Shown: positions 47,850-56,549, counted from the stretch's first letter. The stretch: DNA of 64,000 nucleotides from Cupriavidus laharis (GCF_914271435.1 NZ_CAJZAI010000020.1:1-64000), one strand, 5' to 3'. Notes: generated by a model from the letters alone, not told the origin. Translations and numbers: made by a program.

Positions 47850-48680
47850 TCAGGTACAAGCCGTATTAGCCGCGTTCTTCGCCTGCACCTCTGGCGGGAT
47901 CGGCACCATCTGCGTCATCTGCGGACGCCCGTCGATGAACATGATCAGCTCGCCCGGCTCGAAGCGCGTCCACGTTTCGTTGTCGGTCAGCGGTGCGGTA
48001 GCGATCACCGCGACCCGGTCATCCGGCGTGGTGACCTGGGCAAAGTCGATCGACAGGTCGGCGTCGATCAGGTGCGCGGTCGAGAACGGCCATTGCCGCA
48101 CGATGTAGTACAGCCGCGTCGAGCAGTGCGCGAACAGGGCCTGCCCATTGCACAGCAGGAAGTTGAACACGCCGTGCGTTGTGATTTCCCGCGTGATGTC
48201 CGCCAGCGCATGGCACAGCTCGTTCAGCGGCGGCTGCGAGCCAGGGAAGCGCTTGCGCAGCCCCTGCATCAGCGTGCAGAACGCGAGTTCGCTGTCGGTG
48301 TCGCCCACGGGCTGGTAGACGCCGGACAGGAACGGCGTGAAGTTCAGCAGGTCGCCGTTGTGGGCGAAGATCCAGTGCCGTCCCCACAGTTCGCGCATGA
48401 ACGGATGGCAGTTCTCGAGCAGCACCGTGCCTTGCGTGGCCTTGCGGATATGCGAAATGACGTTCTTCGACTTGATCGGATAGCGCTTGATCAGGTCCGC
48501 GACGGGCGACGTACCGGCCGACTGGTTGTCGATAAAGAGCCGGCAGGCCTTGTCTTCGAAGAAGGCGACACCGAAGCCGTCGGCGTGGTGGTCGGTCACG
48601 CCGCCGCGAGCGGCGAAGCCGGTGAAGGAGAATGTCACGTCGGTCGGCGTGGCGCAGTTCATGCCTAGCAGCTGGCACAT
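47850..48680 (-). CDS. Class II glutamine amidotransferase (YafJ-like)
   Basis: A 276-residue Ntn-type amidotransferase. The start at 48680 gives MCQLLGMNC, so removal of Met would expose Cys2 as the nucleophile. NQSAGTSPVADLIKRYPIKSKNVISHIRKAT, FAHNGDLLNF and DTDSELAF are YafJ hallmarks. A longer frame would bury the Cys and is rejected. It removes the amide from glutamine or a related compound; the acceptor is unknown. It is convergent with the glt operon. Confidence 0.92.
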   Translation of the reverse strand: MCQLLGMNCATPTDVTFSFTGFAARGGVTDHHADGFGVAFFEDKACRLFIDNQSAGTSPVADLIKRYPIKSKNVISHIRKATQGTVLLENCHPFMRELWGRHWIFAHNGDLLNFTPFLSGVYQPVGDTDSELAFCTLMQGLRKRFPGSQPPLNELCHALADITREITTHGVFNFLLCNGQALFAHCSTRLYYIVRQWPFSTAHLIDADLSIDFAQVTTPDDRVAVIATAPLTDNETWTRFEPGELIMFIDGRPQMTQMVPIPPEVQAKNAANTACT

Positions 48681-48812
48681 GGCGGGGCACCGGGTCGGCA
48701 GGGGGCTGCCGCTTTGCAATAGAATGCAGGCATTATCCCGCGCGCCCGGGCCGCTGCCAAGCGCACGCCTTTGAGCGCCTCACGCCATCCCGCACCACCC
48801 CTCCCGACCGCT

Positions 48813-49886
48813 ATGAGCCAATACAAGATTGCCGTAATTCCCGGAGACGGAATCGGCACGGAAGTGATGCCCGAGGGCATTCGCGTCATGGATGCCGCCG
48901 CACGCAAATTTGGCATTGACTTCCGGTGGGACCACTTCGATTTCTCCAGCTGCGACTACTACGCCCGCCACGGCAAGATGCTGCCGGACGACTGGTTCGA
49001 CACGCTGGTGAAGTACGACGCCATCTACTTCGGCGCGGTGGGCTGGCCCGACACGGTGCCCGATCACGTGTCCCTGTGGGGCTCGCTGCTGCAATTCCGC
49101 CGTTCCTTCGACCAGTACGTGAACCTGCGGCCGGTGCGCCTGATGCCGGGCATCCGCAGCCCGCTGGCCGGCCGCAAGCCCGGCGATATCGATTTCTACG
49201 TCGTGCGCGAGAACACCGAGGGCGAGTACTCGAGCATCGGCGGCCGCATGTTCCCGAACACCGAGCGCGAGATCGTGGTGCAGGAGACAGTGATGAGCCG
49301 CACGGGCGTCGACCGCATCCTGAAGTTCGCTTTCGAGCTGGCGAAGAAGCGCCCCAAGCAGCACCTGACCTCGGCGACCAAGTCCAATGGCATCTCGATC
49401 ACCATGCCGTACTGGGACGAGCGCGTGGAGGCGATGGCGGCGAACTACCCCGGCCTGAAGGTCGACAAGTACCACATCGACATCCTGACCGCCCACTTCG
49501 TCCAGCATCCGGACTGGTTCGACGTGGTGGTGGCCAGCAACCTGTTCGGCGACATCCTGTCCGACCTGGGGCCGGCCTGTACCGGCACCATCGGCATCGC
49601 GCCATCGGGCAATATCAACCCGGACCGCACGTATCCGAGCCTGTTCGAGCCGGTGCACGGCTCCGCGCCGGACATTGCCGGGCGCGGTGTGGCCAACCCG
49701 ATCGGCCAGATCTGGTGTGGCGCCATGATGCTGGAGCACCTCGGCCACGACGAGGCGGGCGCGGTGGTGCTGGACGCGATCGAGAAGGTGCTGGCCGCAG
49801 GCCCGGACCATGCGCCGCTGACGCGCGACATCGGCGGCAAGGCCGGCACCGAGGACCTGGGCCGCGCGATTGCGGAGGCGCTGTGA
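48813..49886 (+). CDS. Tartrate dehydrogenase/decarboxylase or D-malate dehydrogenase
   Basis: A 357-residue isopropylmalate/isocitrate dehydrogenase-family enzyme. MSQYKIAVIPGDGIGTEVMPEGIRV, NLRPVRLMPG, VVRENTEGEYSSIGGRMF, and SATKSNGISITMPYWDERVEAMA match the TtuC/DmlA group, which oxidises tartrate or D-malate with NAD. The glycerate kinase-like gene overlapping its end favours tartrate use, as in the ttuC-ttuD arrangement, but D-malate remains possible. Confidence 0.9.
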   Translation: MSQYKIAVIPGDGIGTEVMPEGIRVMDAAARKFGIDFRWDHFDFSSCDYYARHGKMLPDDWFDTLVKYDAIYFGAVGWPDTVPDHVSLWGSLLQFRRSFDQYVNLRPVRLMPGIRSPLAGRKPGDIDFYVVRENTEGEYSSIGGRMFPNTEREIVVQETVMSRTGVDRILKFAFELAKKRPKQHLTSATKSNGISITMPYWDERVEAMAANYPGLKVDKYHIDILTAHFVQHPDWFDVVVASNLFGDILSDLGPACTGTIGIAPSGNINPDRTYPSLFEPVHGSAPDIAGRGVANPIGQIWCGAMMLEHLGHDEAGAVVLDAIEKVLAAGPDHAPLTRDIGGKAGTEDLGRAIAEAL

Positions 49887-51196
49887 GCGCGGCGGGCAGT
49901 TTCGCGGGCGATCCGCGCGCGCTGCTGCTGGAGACCTTCCAGGCGGCGGTTGCGGCAGCGGATCCGCTCAAGATCGTTGCCGCGCACCTGCCGCCGCCGC
50001 ACGCGAGCGGGCGCACGCTGGTCGTGGGCGCGGGCAAGGCCGCGGCGTCAATGGCGCTGGCAGTGGAGCAGGCCTATGCCGGCAAGGCGCAGATCGAGGG
50101 GGTGGTGGTCACGCGCTATGCGCACGGCCTGCCGACCGGGCATGTGCGCGTGATCGAGGCCGGGCATCCGGTGCCGGACGAAGCTGGCGAACAGGCCGCG
50201 GCCGAGATCCTGGACCGCGTGTCGACGTTGACGCCGCAGGACCAGCTGCTGGTGCTGGTTTCGGGAGGCGGCTCGAGCCTGCTGTCGCTGCCGGCCGAGG
50301 GGATTCCGATGGCCGACCTCAAGGCCACGACGAAGGAATTGCTGCGCTGCGGGGCACCGATCACCGAGATGAACATCGTTCGCAAGCACATCTCGCGCAT
50401 CCAGGGCGGCCGCCTTGCGCAGGCCAGCCGGGCGCCGGTGACGACGCTGATCGTCTCGGATGTGGCCGGGGACGATCCCAGCGCCATCGCGTCGGGGCCG
50501 ACCGTGGCGGACCCGAGCACGTTCGCCGATGCGCTCGATATCCTGCGCCGGTACGGCGCCACCGTCCCGGCCAGCGTCCAGTCGCACCTGGAGCGCGGTG
50601 CCCGCGGCGAGGTGCCGGAGACGCCCAAGCCTGGCGATCCGCTATTCCAGCGCGTCGACAACCGCATGATCGCCACCGCGCATGGCAGCCTGCAGGCCGC
50701 CGCGGCGCTGTTCCGCGAGCGCGGCATCACCCCGGTGATCCTCGGCGACACGGTGACGGGCGAGGCACAGGAGGTTGCGCGCGTCTATGCCGCGCTGGTG
50801 CGGGAGATTCGCGCGTACAATGCGCCGTTTGCCGCGCCCGTGGCGCTGATCTCTGGCGGTGAATGCACGGTCACATTGCCGGCCGGCGGTGGCAGCGGCA
50901 AGGCGAGGGGCGGGCGCTGTTCGGAATTCCTGCTGTCGCTGGCGATCGAACTGGCTGGCATGGAGGGCGTGCACGCCATCGCGGCCGACACCGACGGCAT
51001 CGACGGTTCCGAGGACAATGCGGGCGCGCTCGCGGGTCCGACGACCCTGGCGCGTGCCGAGGCGGCCGGCATGCCGGCACGCCGCCAGCTTGACGCGCAC
51101 GACGCCTGGGGCCTGTTCGATGCCATCGGCGATCTGGTCGTGACCGGCCCGACGCGCACCAATGTGAACGATTACCGCGCCATCCTGATTCTCTAA
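49883..51196 (+). CDS. Glycerate 2-kinase / TtuD-like (MOFRL domain)
   Basis: A 437-residue protein with an N-terminal glycerate-kinase domain (RTLVVGAGKAAASMALAVE; VLVSGGGSSLLSLPAEGI) and a C-terminal MOFRL domain (ALISGGECTVTLPAGGGSGKARGGRCSEFLLSLA). It phosphorylates glycerate; older literature called the homologue hydroxypyruvate reductase. The start is GTG at 49883, overlapping the stop of the dehydrogenase gene (GTGA), so the two are coupled steps of tartrate breakdown to 2-phosphoglycerate. Confidence 0.9.
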   Translation: MSAAGSFAGDPRALLLETFQAAVAAADPLKIVAAHLPPPHASGRTLVVGAGKAAASMALAVEQAYAGKAQIEGVVVTRYAHGLPTGHVRVIEAGHPVPDEAGEQAAAEILDRVSTLTPQDQLLVLVSGGGSSLLSLPAEGIPMADLKATTKELLRCGAPITEMNIVRKHISRIQGGRLAQASRAPVTTLIVSDVAGDDPSAIASGPTVADPSTFADALDILRRYGATVPASVQSHLERGARGEVPETPKPGDPLFQRVDNRMIATAHGSLQAAAALFRERGITPVILGDTVTGEAQEVARVYAALVREIRAYNAPFAAPVALISGGECTVTLPAGGGSGKARGGRCSEFLLSLAIELAGMEGVHAIAADTDGIDGSEDNAGALAGPTTLARAEAAGMPARRQLDAHDAWGLFDAIGDLVVTGPTRTNVNDYRAILIL

Positions 51197-51241
51197 CTTC
51201 CAGACTGCCTGCCGCGCTTGCGGCGGCAGGCCCAGCAAGCC

Positions 51242-52276
51242 ATGACCCAGAAGCTCACCATTACCCGCCCGGACGACTGGCACCTGCACCTGCGCGACGG
51301 CGCGGCGCTCGCGGCCGTGCTGCCTGACACCGCGCGCCAGTTCGGCCGCGCCATCATCATGCCGAACCTGAAGCCGCCCGTGACCACGGTGGAGCAGGCG
51401 CAGGCTTATCGTGCGCGCATCCTGGCTGCGCTGCCGGCCGGCATGAGCTTCGAGCCGCTGATGACGCTGTACCTGACCGACAACACCCAGGCAGAGGAAG
51501 TCATCGCCGCCAAGGCGAGCGGCTTCGTGCACGGTGTCAAGCTGTACCCGGCCGGCGCCACCACCAACAGCGATGCCGGCGTGACCGACATCCGCCGCTG
51601 CGCGGTCGCGCTGGAGGCGATGCAGCGCGTGGGCCTGCCGCTGCTGGTGCATGGCGAAGTGACCGATGGCGATATCGACATCTTCGATCGCGAAGCCGTC
51701 TTCATCGACCGCGTCATGACGCCGCTGCGCCGCGACTTCCCGGAACTGAAGGTGGTGTTCGAACACATCACCACCAAGGATGCGGCGCAGTACGTGCGCG
51801 ACGCCAGCGGCCCGGTGGGCGCGACCATCACGGCGCACCACCTGCTGTACAACCGCAACGCGATCTTCACCGGCGGCATCCGCCCGCATTACTACTGCCT
51901 GCCGGTGCTCAAGCGCGAGATCCACCGCGAGGCGCTGGTCGCCGCGGCAACGTCCGGCAGCGACCGCTTCTTCCTGGGCACCGACAGCGCCCCGCACGCG
52001 CGCGGCCTGAAGGAACATGCCTGCGGCTGCGCCGGCTGCTACACCGCGCTGCACGCGATGGAACTGTATGCCGAAGCTTTCGATGCCGCCGGCGCGCTCG
52101 ACAAGCTGGAAGCGTTCGCCAGCTTCAACGGCCCGGCATTCTACGGCCTGCCGCGCAGTACCGGCACGCTGACGCTGGAGCGTGAAGACTGGCAGCTGCC
52201 GGCCGAGCTGCCCTATGGCGACGCCACGCTGGTGCCGCTGCGCGCGGGCGAAACGCTGCGCTGGAAGGCGCGCTGA
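51242..52276 (+). CDS. pyrC: Dihydroorotase
   Basis: A 344-residue E. coli-type dihydroorotase. Metal-binding His residues are in [13 protein letters not shown], the carboxylated Lys in [13 protein letters not shown], and further ligands in [15 protein letters not shown] and [10 protein letters not shown]. It closes the pyrimidine ring in UMP synthesis. The ATG at 51242 fits the family N-terminus; an upstream extension is not supported. Confidence 0.96.
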   Translation: MTQKLTITRPDDWHLHLRDGAALAAVLPDTARQFGRAIIMPNLKPPVTTVEQAQAYRARILAALPAGMSFEPLMTLYLTDNTQAEEVIAAKASGFVHGVKLYPAGATTNSDAGVTDIRRCAVALEAMQRVGLPLLVHGEVTDGDIDIFDREAVFIDRVMTPLRRDFPELKVVFEHITTKDAAQYVRDASGPVGATITAHHLLYNRNAIFTGGIRPHYYCLPVLKREIHREALVAAATSGSDRFFLGTDSAPHARGLKEHACGCAGCYTALHAMELYAEAFDAAGALDKLEAFASFNGPAFYGLPRSTGTLTLEREDWQLPAELPYGDATLVPLRAGETLRWKAR

Positions 52277-52287
52277 AGCGCAAGGCA

Positions 52288-53133
52288 TTGACGGCAGTCC
52301 CATCGGCGGCGAACCATGCGTTCGCCGCTTCGCTTTCGGCCATCGACTGGACGCAGCCGTGGTTCCAGCCCTTTGCGGCCGCCGGTGCCGGCCTGGCCGC
52401 GGTCGTGGCGGATGGCGCCTCGCTGCATGCGTGCCTGAACCAGCTGGCTGCCGGGTCAGGCTTGCGCAATGGCCGAGGCCTGCCGCTGAAGTTCATCGCA
52501 CAGGAGGAATTGCCCGCTGGTACTGCCTATGAGGCCAACATCCACGCCACCGGCGCGGTGCCGACGCGCGACAACCTCCACGATTTCTTCAACGCGCTGA
52601 TCTGGCTGCATTTCCCGCAAGCGAAGGCGCGGCTCAATGCGATCCAGGCTGAGGTAATCGGCCGCACGGGCGTTCAGGCCGGTCGAGGCGGTGTGCGTGA
52701 TGCCGCGACGCTGTTTGACGAGAACGCCATACTGTTCCTGAGCGCCGACGCCAGCCTTGAGGCGGCGCTGCGCGAGTTTGCATGGCAGGAGTTGTTTGTC
52801 CGGCGGCGGCAGGACTGGGGCCGCCAGTGCACGGTGGTGCCGTTCGGCCACGCGCTGCTGGAGAAGCTGGTGAATCCGTACAAGTCTGTCACGGCCCATG
52901 CATGGCCGCTGGCGCTGCCGCCGGTATCCGCCGCCAGACCTGCCATGCTCGATGATGCGGTGGCCGCGTCCTTGCAGGCTGCTGCCGACGCCGGCCGGCT
53001 ACGCGGCGGACGCAGCTTCGCGCCGTTGCCCGTCATGGGCATTCCCGGCTGGTCGGATGCCAATGCCGACGCGGCATTCTATGCGGACGTGACGGTATTC
53101 CGGCTGGGCCGGCGCCAGGAGAGCGAAGCCTGA
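52288..53133 (+). CDS. DUF3025 domain protein
   Basis: A 281-residue protein of unknown function with the DUF3025 features DNLHDFFNALIWLHFPQAKARLNAIQA, ILFLSADASLEAALREFAWQELFV and the closing GIPGWSDANADAAFYADVTVFR. DUF3025 genes often stand by pyrC and rnpB in beta-proteobacteria. The start is probably the TTG at 52288, 12 bases after pyrC, but it is uncertain. The -35 of the rnpB promoter overlaps its stop codon. Confidence 0.82.
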   Translation: MTAVPSAANHAFAASLSAIDWTQPWFQPFAAAGAGLAAVVADGASLHACLNQLAAGSGLRNGRGLPLKFIAQEELPAGTAYEANIHATGAVPTRDNLHDFFNALIWLHFPQAKARLNAIQAEVIGRTGVQAGRGGVRDAATLFDENAILFLSADASLEAALREFAWQELFVRRRQDWGRQCTVVPFGHALLEKLVNPYKSVTAHAWPLALPPVSAARPAMLDDAVAASLQAAADAGRLRGGRSFAPLPVMGIPGWSDANADAAFYADVTVFRLGRRQESEA

Positions 53134-53158
53134 CCGGCGGGGCGCATTGGTGTTAGAC
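53130..53158 (+). promoter_or_regulatory. Candidate rnpB promoter
   Basis: CTGACC (53130-53135), 17-base spacer, TTAGAC (53153-53158). Predicted start near 53165 matches the beginning of the RNase P RNA stem P1. The -35 overlaps the TGA of the DUF3025 gene. Confidence 0.6.
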
Positions 53159-53164
53159 TTCGGG

Positions 53165-53510
53165 CCGCAAAGCAGGCCAGACAATCGCTGCTTGCATCGC
53201 AAGGTGCAGGGGGAGGAAAGTCCGGACTCCACAGGGCAGGGTGTTGGCTAACAGCCATCCACGGTAACGTGCGGAATAGGGCCACAGAGACGAGTCTTGC
53301 CGCCGGGTTCGCCTGGCGGGAAGGGTGAAACGCGGTAACCTCCACCTGGAGCAATCCCAAATAGGCAGGCATTGAGGCGGCCCGCTGAGCCTGCGGGTAG
53401 GGAGCTGGAGCCGGCTGGCAACAGTCGGCCTAGAGGAATGGTTGTCACGCGCCGCCCGCCGCAAGGTGCGGCGGCGCGCACAGAATCCGGCTTATCGGCC
53501 TGCTTTGCAC
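53165..53510 (+). ncRNA. rnpB: RNase P RNA, bacterial class A
   Basis: The catalytic RNA that matures tRNA 5-prime ends. Stem P1 is a perfect 12-base pairing of GCAAAGCAGGCC (53167-53178) with GGCCTGCTTTGC (53497-53508). The universally conserved 5-prime core (GAGGAAAGTCCGGACTCC, then ACAGGGCAG) begins at about 53213. The matching 3-prime core ACAGAATCCGGCTTATCGG starts at about 53480, and GGTAACGTGCGGAATAGGG lies between. Length of about 346 bases is normal for class A. The exact ends are estimated. Confidence 0.95.
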
Positions 53511-53562
53511 TTGTCTTCCGATGTGCCCGGCCAGTGTTCAACTGCCCGGGCATTCGCATCCG

Positions 53563-53985
53563 TCAGCCTTCGACGATCTCCAGTGTGTGCGTGATCTCCG
53601 CGGTCTTGGCGATCATGATCGACGCCGAGCAGTATTTCTCGTGCGAAAGCTTGATCGCGCGCTCGACCGTGGCCGGGTTAAGGTTCTTGCCGGTCACCAC
53701 GAAGTGGAAATTGATGCGGGTGAAGACCTTCGGGTCTTCGCTGGCGCGCTCGGCTTCGAGCTTCACGCTGCAGCCGCTCACTTCCTGGCGACCGCGCTTG
53801 AGGATCAGGACCACGTCATAGGCGGTGCAGCCGCCGGTACCCAGCAACACCATTTCCATCGGGCGCGGCGCGAGATTGTGGCCACCGCCTTCCGGTGCGC
53901 CATCCATGGCGACGATGTGGCCGCTGCCGGTCTGGGCGACGAAGCTCATGCCTTCGGCACCCATCCATGTCACTTTGCATTCCAT
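53563..53985 (-). CDS. OsmC family protein (YhfA-like)
   Basis: A 140-residue OsmC/Ohr-fold protein. The two redox-type Cys positions are in GTGGCTAYDVVLIL and SHEKYCSASIMI. The N-terminus MECKVTWMGAEGMSFVAQTGSGHIVAMDG fits the YhfA subgroup. Members of the fold reduce organic peroxides, but the YhfA group is not well characterised. It is convergent with rnpB and has a long AT-rich upstream region. Confidence 0.9.
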   Translation of the reverse strand: MECKVTWMGAEGMSFVAQTGSGHIVAMDGAPEGGGHNLAPRPMEMVLLGTGGCTAYDVVLILKRGRQEVSGCSVKLEAERASEDPKVFTRINFHFVVTGKNLNPATVERAIKLSHEKYCSASIMIAKTAEITHTLEIVEG

Positions 53986-54250
53986 TCTGTTCGTTCCTGT
54001 CGTCAGAGTTGTGTGTTTTGGGTCACGAGCGCGTGATCTCGAATCTTGCTTTTTCCAGGATACGACATCGTGAAGTCTGTCGAGCAGATGCCGATATCCC
54101 TGTTGAAACTGAGGGTTTCCTCTAATATGTCAGTCTTGTGACACATAGATTCATGCGTCAAGTAATTGATTTTAAATAAGAAATTGCATTCTATCGGGGT
54201 GTGCGTTGCTTTCCATGATGTGGGATTGCATTTCGCAGTGCAAATTTCGC
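53986..54250. other. AT-rich intergenic segment upstream of osmC and of the candidate small RNA
   Basis: No gene is seen. The stretch 54121-54180 is only about 30 percent GC in an otherwise very GC-rich window. An inverted pair TTGCA (54226-54230) and TGCAA (54239-54243) sits just ahead of the -35 at 54251 and could be an operator. Confidence 0.5.
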
Positions 54251-54278
54251 TTGCATCAGGGATTACCCCATGTATAAT
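54251..54278 (+). promoter_or_regulatory. Strong promoter for the candidate small RNA
   Basis: TTGCAT (54251-54256), 16-base spacer, perfect TATAAT (54273-54278) preceded by TG. Transcription should start near 54285. Confidence 0.75.
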
Positions 54279-54284
54279 TCCAAT

Positions 54285-54445
54285 CATTGAACGACGGCGC
54301 AGACAGCGCGCCAGAGTGCGAAAGCGAAGCCCCGGCCAAGCTCTCCGCACCGCCCGCAGGAAACACCGTCGATCTCCAAGTGTCTCCTCCACCCTCCTCC
54401 TTTGGTGGATTCAAACCCAAGCTAAACCAGCTTGGGTTTTTTTTT
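54285..54445 (+). ncRNA. Candidate small RNA with anti-Shine-Dalgarno hairpin loop
   Basis: A compact unit of about 160 nt between a strong promoter and a strong terminator, with no credible reading frame. Predicted structure has three parts. A long-range stem CGACGG (54292-54297) with CCGTCG (54366-54371) closes the 5-prime domain. A hairpin TCCACC (54388-54393) with GGTGGA (54404-54409) displays the 10-base loop CTCCTCCTTT, complementary to Shine-Dalgarno sequences. Last comes the terminator stem. A pyrimidine-rich, SD-complementary loop is a known feature of some trans-acting sRNAs in Burkholderiales, so a translation-repressing role is inferred. I cannot tell whether this one is already described. 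Confidence 0.7.
54413..54445 (+). terminator. Intrinsic terminator of the candidate small RNA
   Basis: AAACCCAAGCT (54413-54423), loop AAACC, AGCTTGGGTTT (54429-54439), continuing into an unbroken T-run to 54445. Confidence 0.92.
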
Positions 54446-54536
54446 GCCTGTGCCGGGGAGGTGCATCAAACGCCGCGTTTGCAGCCATCAAGCAGCCTCG
54501 GTCGTGGCGATCTTGGCGAAATCCTCTCGGCTTAGC

Positions 54537-54726
54537 TTGTGTCCCGGTCGCGTCCGACAGTATAATCTACGGCTTTTCCGCCATGCCCGCGGGAAGAGAT
54601 TCAGGGAGAGCCTGCGAAGACAAGCAGGAAGGCCAGGTCCAAAGGGCCGGCCGACGAGATTTGCAGGGGCGAGTACAAGCCTTCGCGAGTCGGTATCGGG
54701 CAGTTCTCTAATAGTCAGGAAAAATC
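54537..54726 (+). promoter_or_regulatory. Promoter and leader of rplM-rpsI
   Basis: TTGTGT (54537-54542), 18-base spacer, TATAAT (54561-54566). The start near 54573 leaves about 154 bases of leader before rplM. The leader is purine-rich; such a length is compatible with autogenous control by a ribosomal protein, but no specific fold was identified. Confidence 0.65.
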
Positions 54727-55155
54727 ATGAAGACCTTTTCCGCCAAGCCTCATGAGGTTAAGCGCGACTGGTACGTGATTGACGCGACGGACAAAGTCCT
54801 CGGCCGTGTCGCCAGCGAAGTGGCACGCCGTCTGCGCGGCAAGCACAAGCCGGAATTCACTCCGCACGTCGACACCGGTGATTACATCATCATCGTCAAT
54901 GCAGCCAAGCTGCGTGTCACGGGTACCAAGGAAACGGACAAGAAGTACTATCGCCATTCGGGCTACCCGGGCGGTATCTACGAAACGACGTTCGGCAAGA
55001 TGCAGCAGCGTTTCCCGGGCCGTGCCCTGGAGAAGGCTGTCAAGGGCATGCTGCCGAAGGGTCCGCTGGGCTACGCGATGATCAAGAAGCTGAAGGTTTA
55101 CGCCGAAGCCGAGCATCCGCACGAAGCGCAGCAGCCCAAGGCGCTGGAAATCTAA
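54727..55155 (+). CDS. rplM: 50S ribosomal protein L13
   Basis: A 142-residue L13 of normal length. [59 protein letters not shown] and [18 protein letters not shown] are unmistakable. It is an early-assembly protein of the large ribosomal subunit. It is cotranscribed with rpsI 12 bases downstream, the universal arrangement. Confidence 0.98.
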   Translation: MKTFSAKPHEVKRDWYVIDATDKVLGRVASEVARRLRGKHKPEFTPHVDTGDYIIIVNAAKLRVTGTKETDKKYYRHSGYPGGIYETTFGKMQQRFPGRALEKAVKGMLPKGPLGYAMIKKLKVYAEAEHPHEAQQPKALEI

Positions 55156-55167
55156 GGAGGCCAATCC

Positions 55168-55560
55168 ATGATCGGTAACTGGAATTACGGTACTGGCCGC
55201 CGCAAGAGCGCCGTGGCACGTGTCTTCATCAAGTCGGGCAAGGGCGACATCGTCGTCAACGGCAAGCCCATCAAGGAATACTTCGCTCGCGAAACTTCCC
55301 TGATGATCGTGCGCCAGCCGCTGGAACTGACCGAGCACGCTGAAACGTTCGACATCAAGGTCAACGTTACCGGCGGCGGCGAAACCGGCCAGGCCGGTGC
55401 GGTCCGTCACGGCATCACCCGCGCCCTGATCGACTACGATGCAACGCTGAAGTCGGCCCTGTCGAAGGCTGGCTACGTCACGCGTGATGCGCGTGAAGTC
55501 GAGCGTAAGAAGGTCGGTTTCCACAAGGCACGTCGCCGCAAGCAGTTCTCGAAGCGCTGA
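55168..55560 (+). CDS. rpsI: 30S ribosomal protein S9
   Basis: A 130-residue S9 with [36 protein letters not shown] and the conserved C-terminus [11 protein letters not shown], whose last residues reach the P-site tRNA. A GGAGG site precedes the ATG. A strong terminator follows within 50 bases. Confidence 0.98.
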   Translation: MIGNWNYGTGRRKSAVARVFIKSGKGDIVVNGKPIKEYFARETSLMIVRQPLELTEHAETFDIKVNVTGGGETGQAGAVRHGITRALIDYDATLKSALSKAGYVTRDAREVERKKVGFHKARRRKQFSKR

Positions 55561-55601
55561 TGTGTGTTCGCCGGTCCGGCCCTGCCGGATCACGCGAAGC
55601 A

Positions 55602-55634
55602 AAAAAGCCGCACGCTGGTCGTGCGGTTTTTTTT
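55602..55634 (+). terminator. Intrinsic terminator after rpsI
   Basis: A-run, then CCGCACG (55608-55614), loop CTGGT, CGTGCGG (55620-55626), then eight T. Confidence 0.92.
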
Positions 55635-55724
55635 CGCCCGTCGTCGGAGAGGGCACTCGTTGGGAATGCGAAAAAAGTCACAATTTCGCACCCCACTTCT
55701 GTGGGGGTAATGGTCGCTCGCGGA

Positions 55725-55785
55725 TACAATCACGCCCATGTTGCCAGAAGAACGCTTTTTCCTGATGGCCGGGCGGGTGACGTGA
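55725..55785 (+). promoter_or_regulatory. Candidate promoter with leaderless 15-codon ORF before the membrane protein gene
   Basis: TACAAT at 55725-55730 would start transcription near 55737, exactly at an ATG (55738). That ATG opens a 15-codon frame (MLPEERFFLMAGRVT) whose TGA overlaps the GTG start of the next gene at 55782. It could be a coupled leader peptide or chance. The -35 is weak. Confidence 0.4.
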
Positions 55786-56546
55786 AGTATCGTTCCCTGC
55801 GTCGGCCTCGCCGACCCGTGTCCGGTCGGGCCGTGATTCGCTCGGGCCCGTCGTGGCTGCGGGGCGTGTCAGCCATGGCGCTCGCCGCCAGTCTGGTTGT
55901 CGGCGCGGTCTTCCTCGGGTATCAAGCCGGCCTGCAACAGGCCGTGCCGGTGGCATCGCAGCCAGAAGTGTTGGCCCGGCTGGAAGCCGTCAGTGCGGAG
56001 CGCGATGCGCTGCGCGCGGGGGCCAGCACGGCGGAGTCAAGGCTGCGCATGGCCAGCGCGGCGCAGGAACGCATGGCGCAGCAGTTGCGAGCGGCACAGG
56101 AGGAAGCCGGGCAGCTCAAGGAAGACCTGGCGTTCTTTGAAGCGCTGTTGCCTGCCGATAACCATAAGGGTGGCATCCATATCCGCAGCTTCCGCGTCGA
56201 AGCCGGAATGGCTGACACGCAGCGCCTGCAATATCGGCTGCTGCTCATGCAGGGCGGGGCGCGCGCTTTTGCCGAGCCGGCGGAGTTTCGCGGCGAACTG
56301 GAATTCGTTGTCGCGATGGTGCGGAAGGGCAAGCCGGCAACGTTGACCGTGCCGGCGGCGCGGCAGGCCGGCACGGCATTGCGCGTGCGTCATTACCAGC
56401 GGCTGGAGGGCGAACTCGACATACCGCCAGGCGCCGACGTACGGCACGTGACCGTGCGCGTGATGCAGAATGGCACGCTGCGCGCCAAGCAGTCCGCAAC
56501 CTTCCAGCGTCCGGCTTCGGATGGCCAAGAATCAATCAAGGAGTGA
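55782..56546 (+). CDS. DUF6776-like membrane-anchored coiled-coil protein
   Basis: A 254-residue protein. A basic N-terminus is followed by one membrane helix (VSAMALAASLVVGAVFLGYQAGL, about residues 28-50), a coiled coil (LARLEAVSAERDAL...QLRAAQEEAGQLKEDLAFFEALLP, about 60-125) and a periplasmic beta-rich domain. It is placed immediately before the bactofilin gene, three bases apart, so a role in envelope shape with bactofilin is likely. The start is taken as GTG at 55782. The family name is from memory of this locus. Confidence 0.72.
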   Translation: MKYRSLRRPRRPVSGRAVIRSGPSWLRGVSAMALAASLVVGAVFLGYQAGLQQAVPVASQPEVLARLEAVSAERDALRAGASTAESRLRMASAAQERMAQQLRAAQEEAGQLKEDLAFFEALLPADNHKGGIHIRSFRVEAGMADTQRLQYRLLLMQGGARAFAEPAEFRGELEFVVAMVRKGKPATLTVPAARQAGTALRVRHYQRLEGELDIPPGADVRHVTVRVMQNGTLRAKQSATFQRPASDGQESIKE

Positions 56547-56549
56547 GGG

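Noticed and set aside
54287-54535. An 82-codon frame starting in the candidate small RNA
   Set aside because: It runs straight through a strong terminator, starts with TTG without ribosome site, and has low-complexity composition.
54166-54711. A 181-codon frame between osmC and rplM
   Set aside because: It crosses a terminator and two promoters and shows no family features.
55691-55706. Hairpin CCCCAC/GTGGGG upstream of the DUF6776-like gene as terminator
   Set aside because: No T-run follows, and a strong rpsI terminator already lies at 55602-55634.
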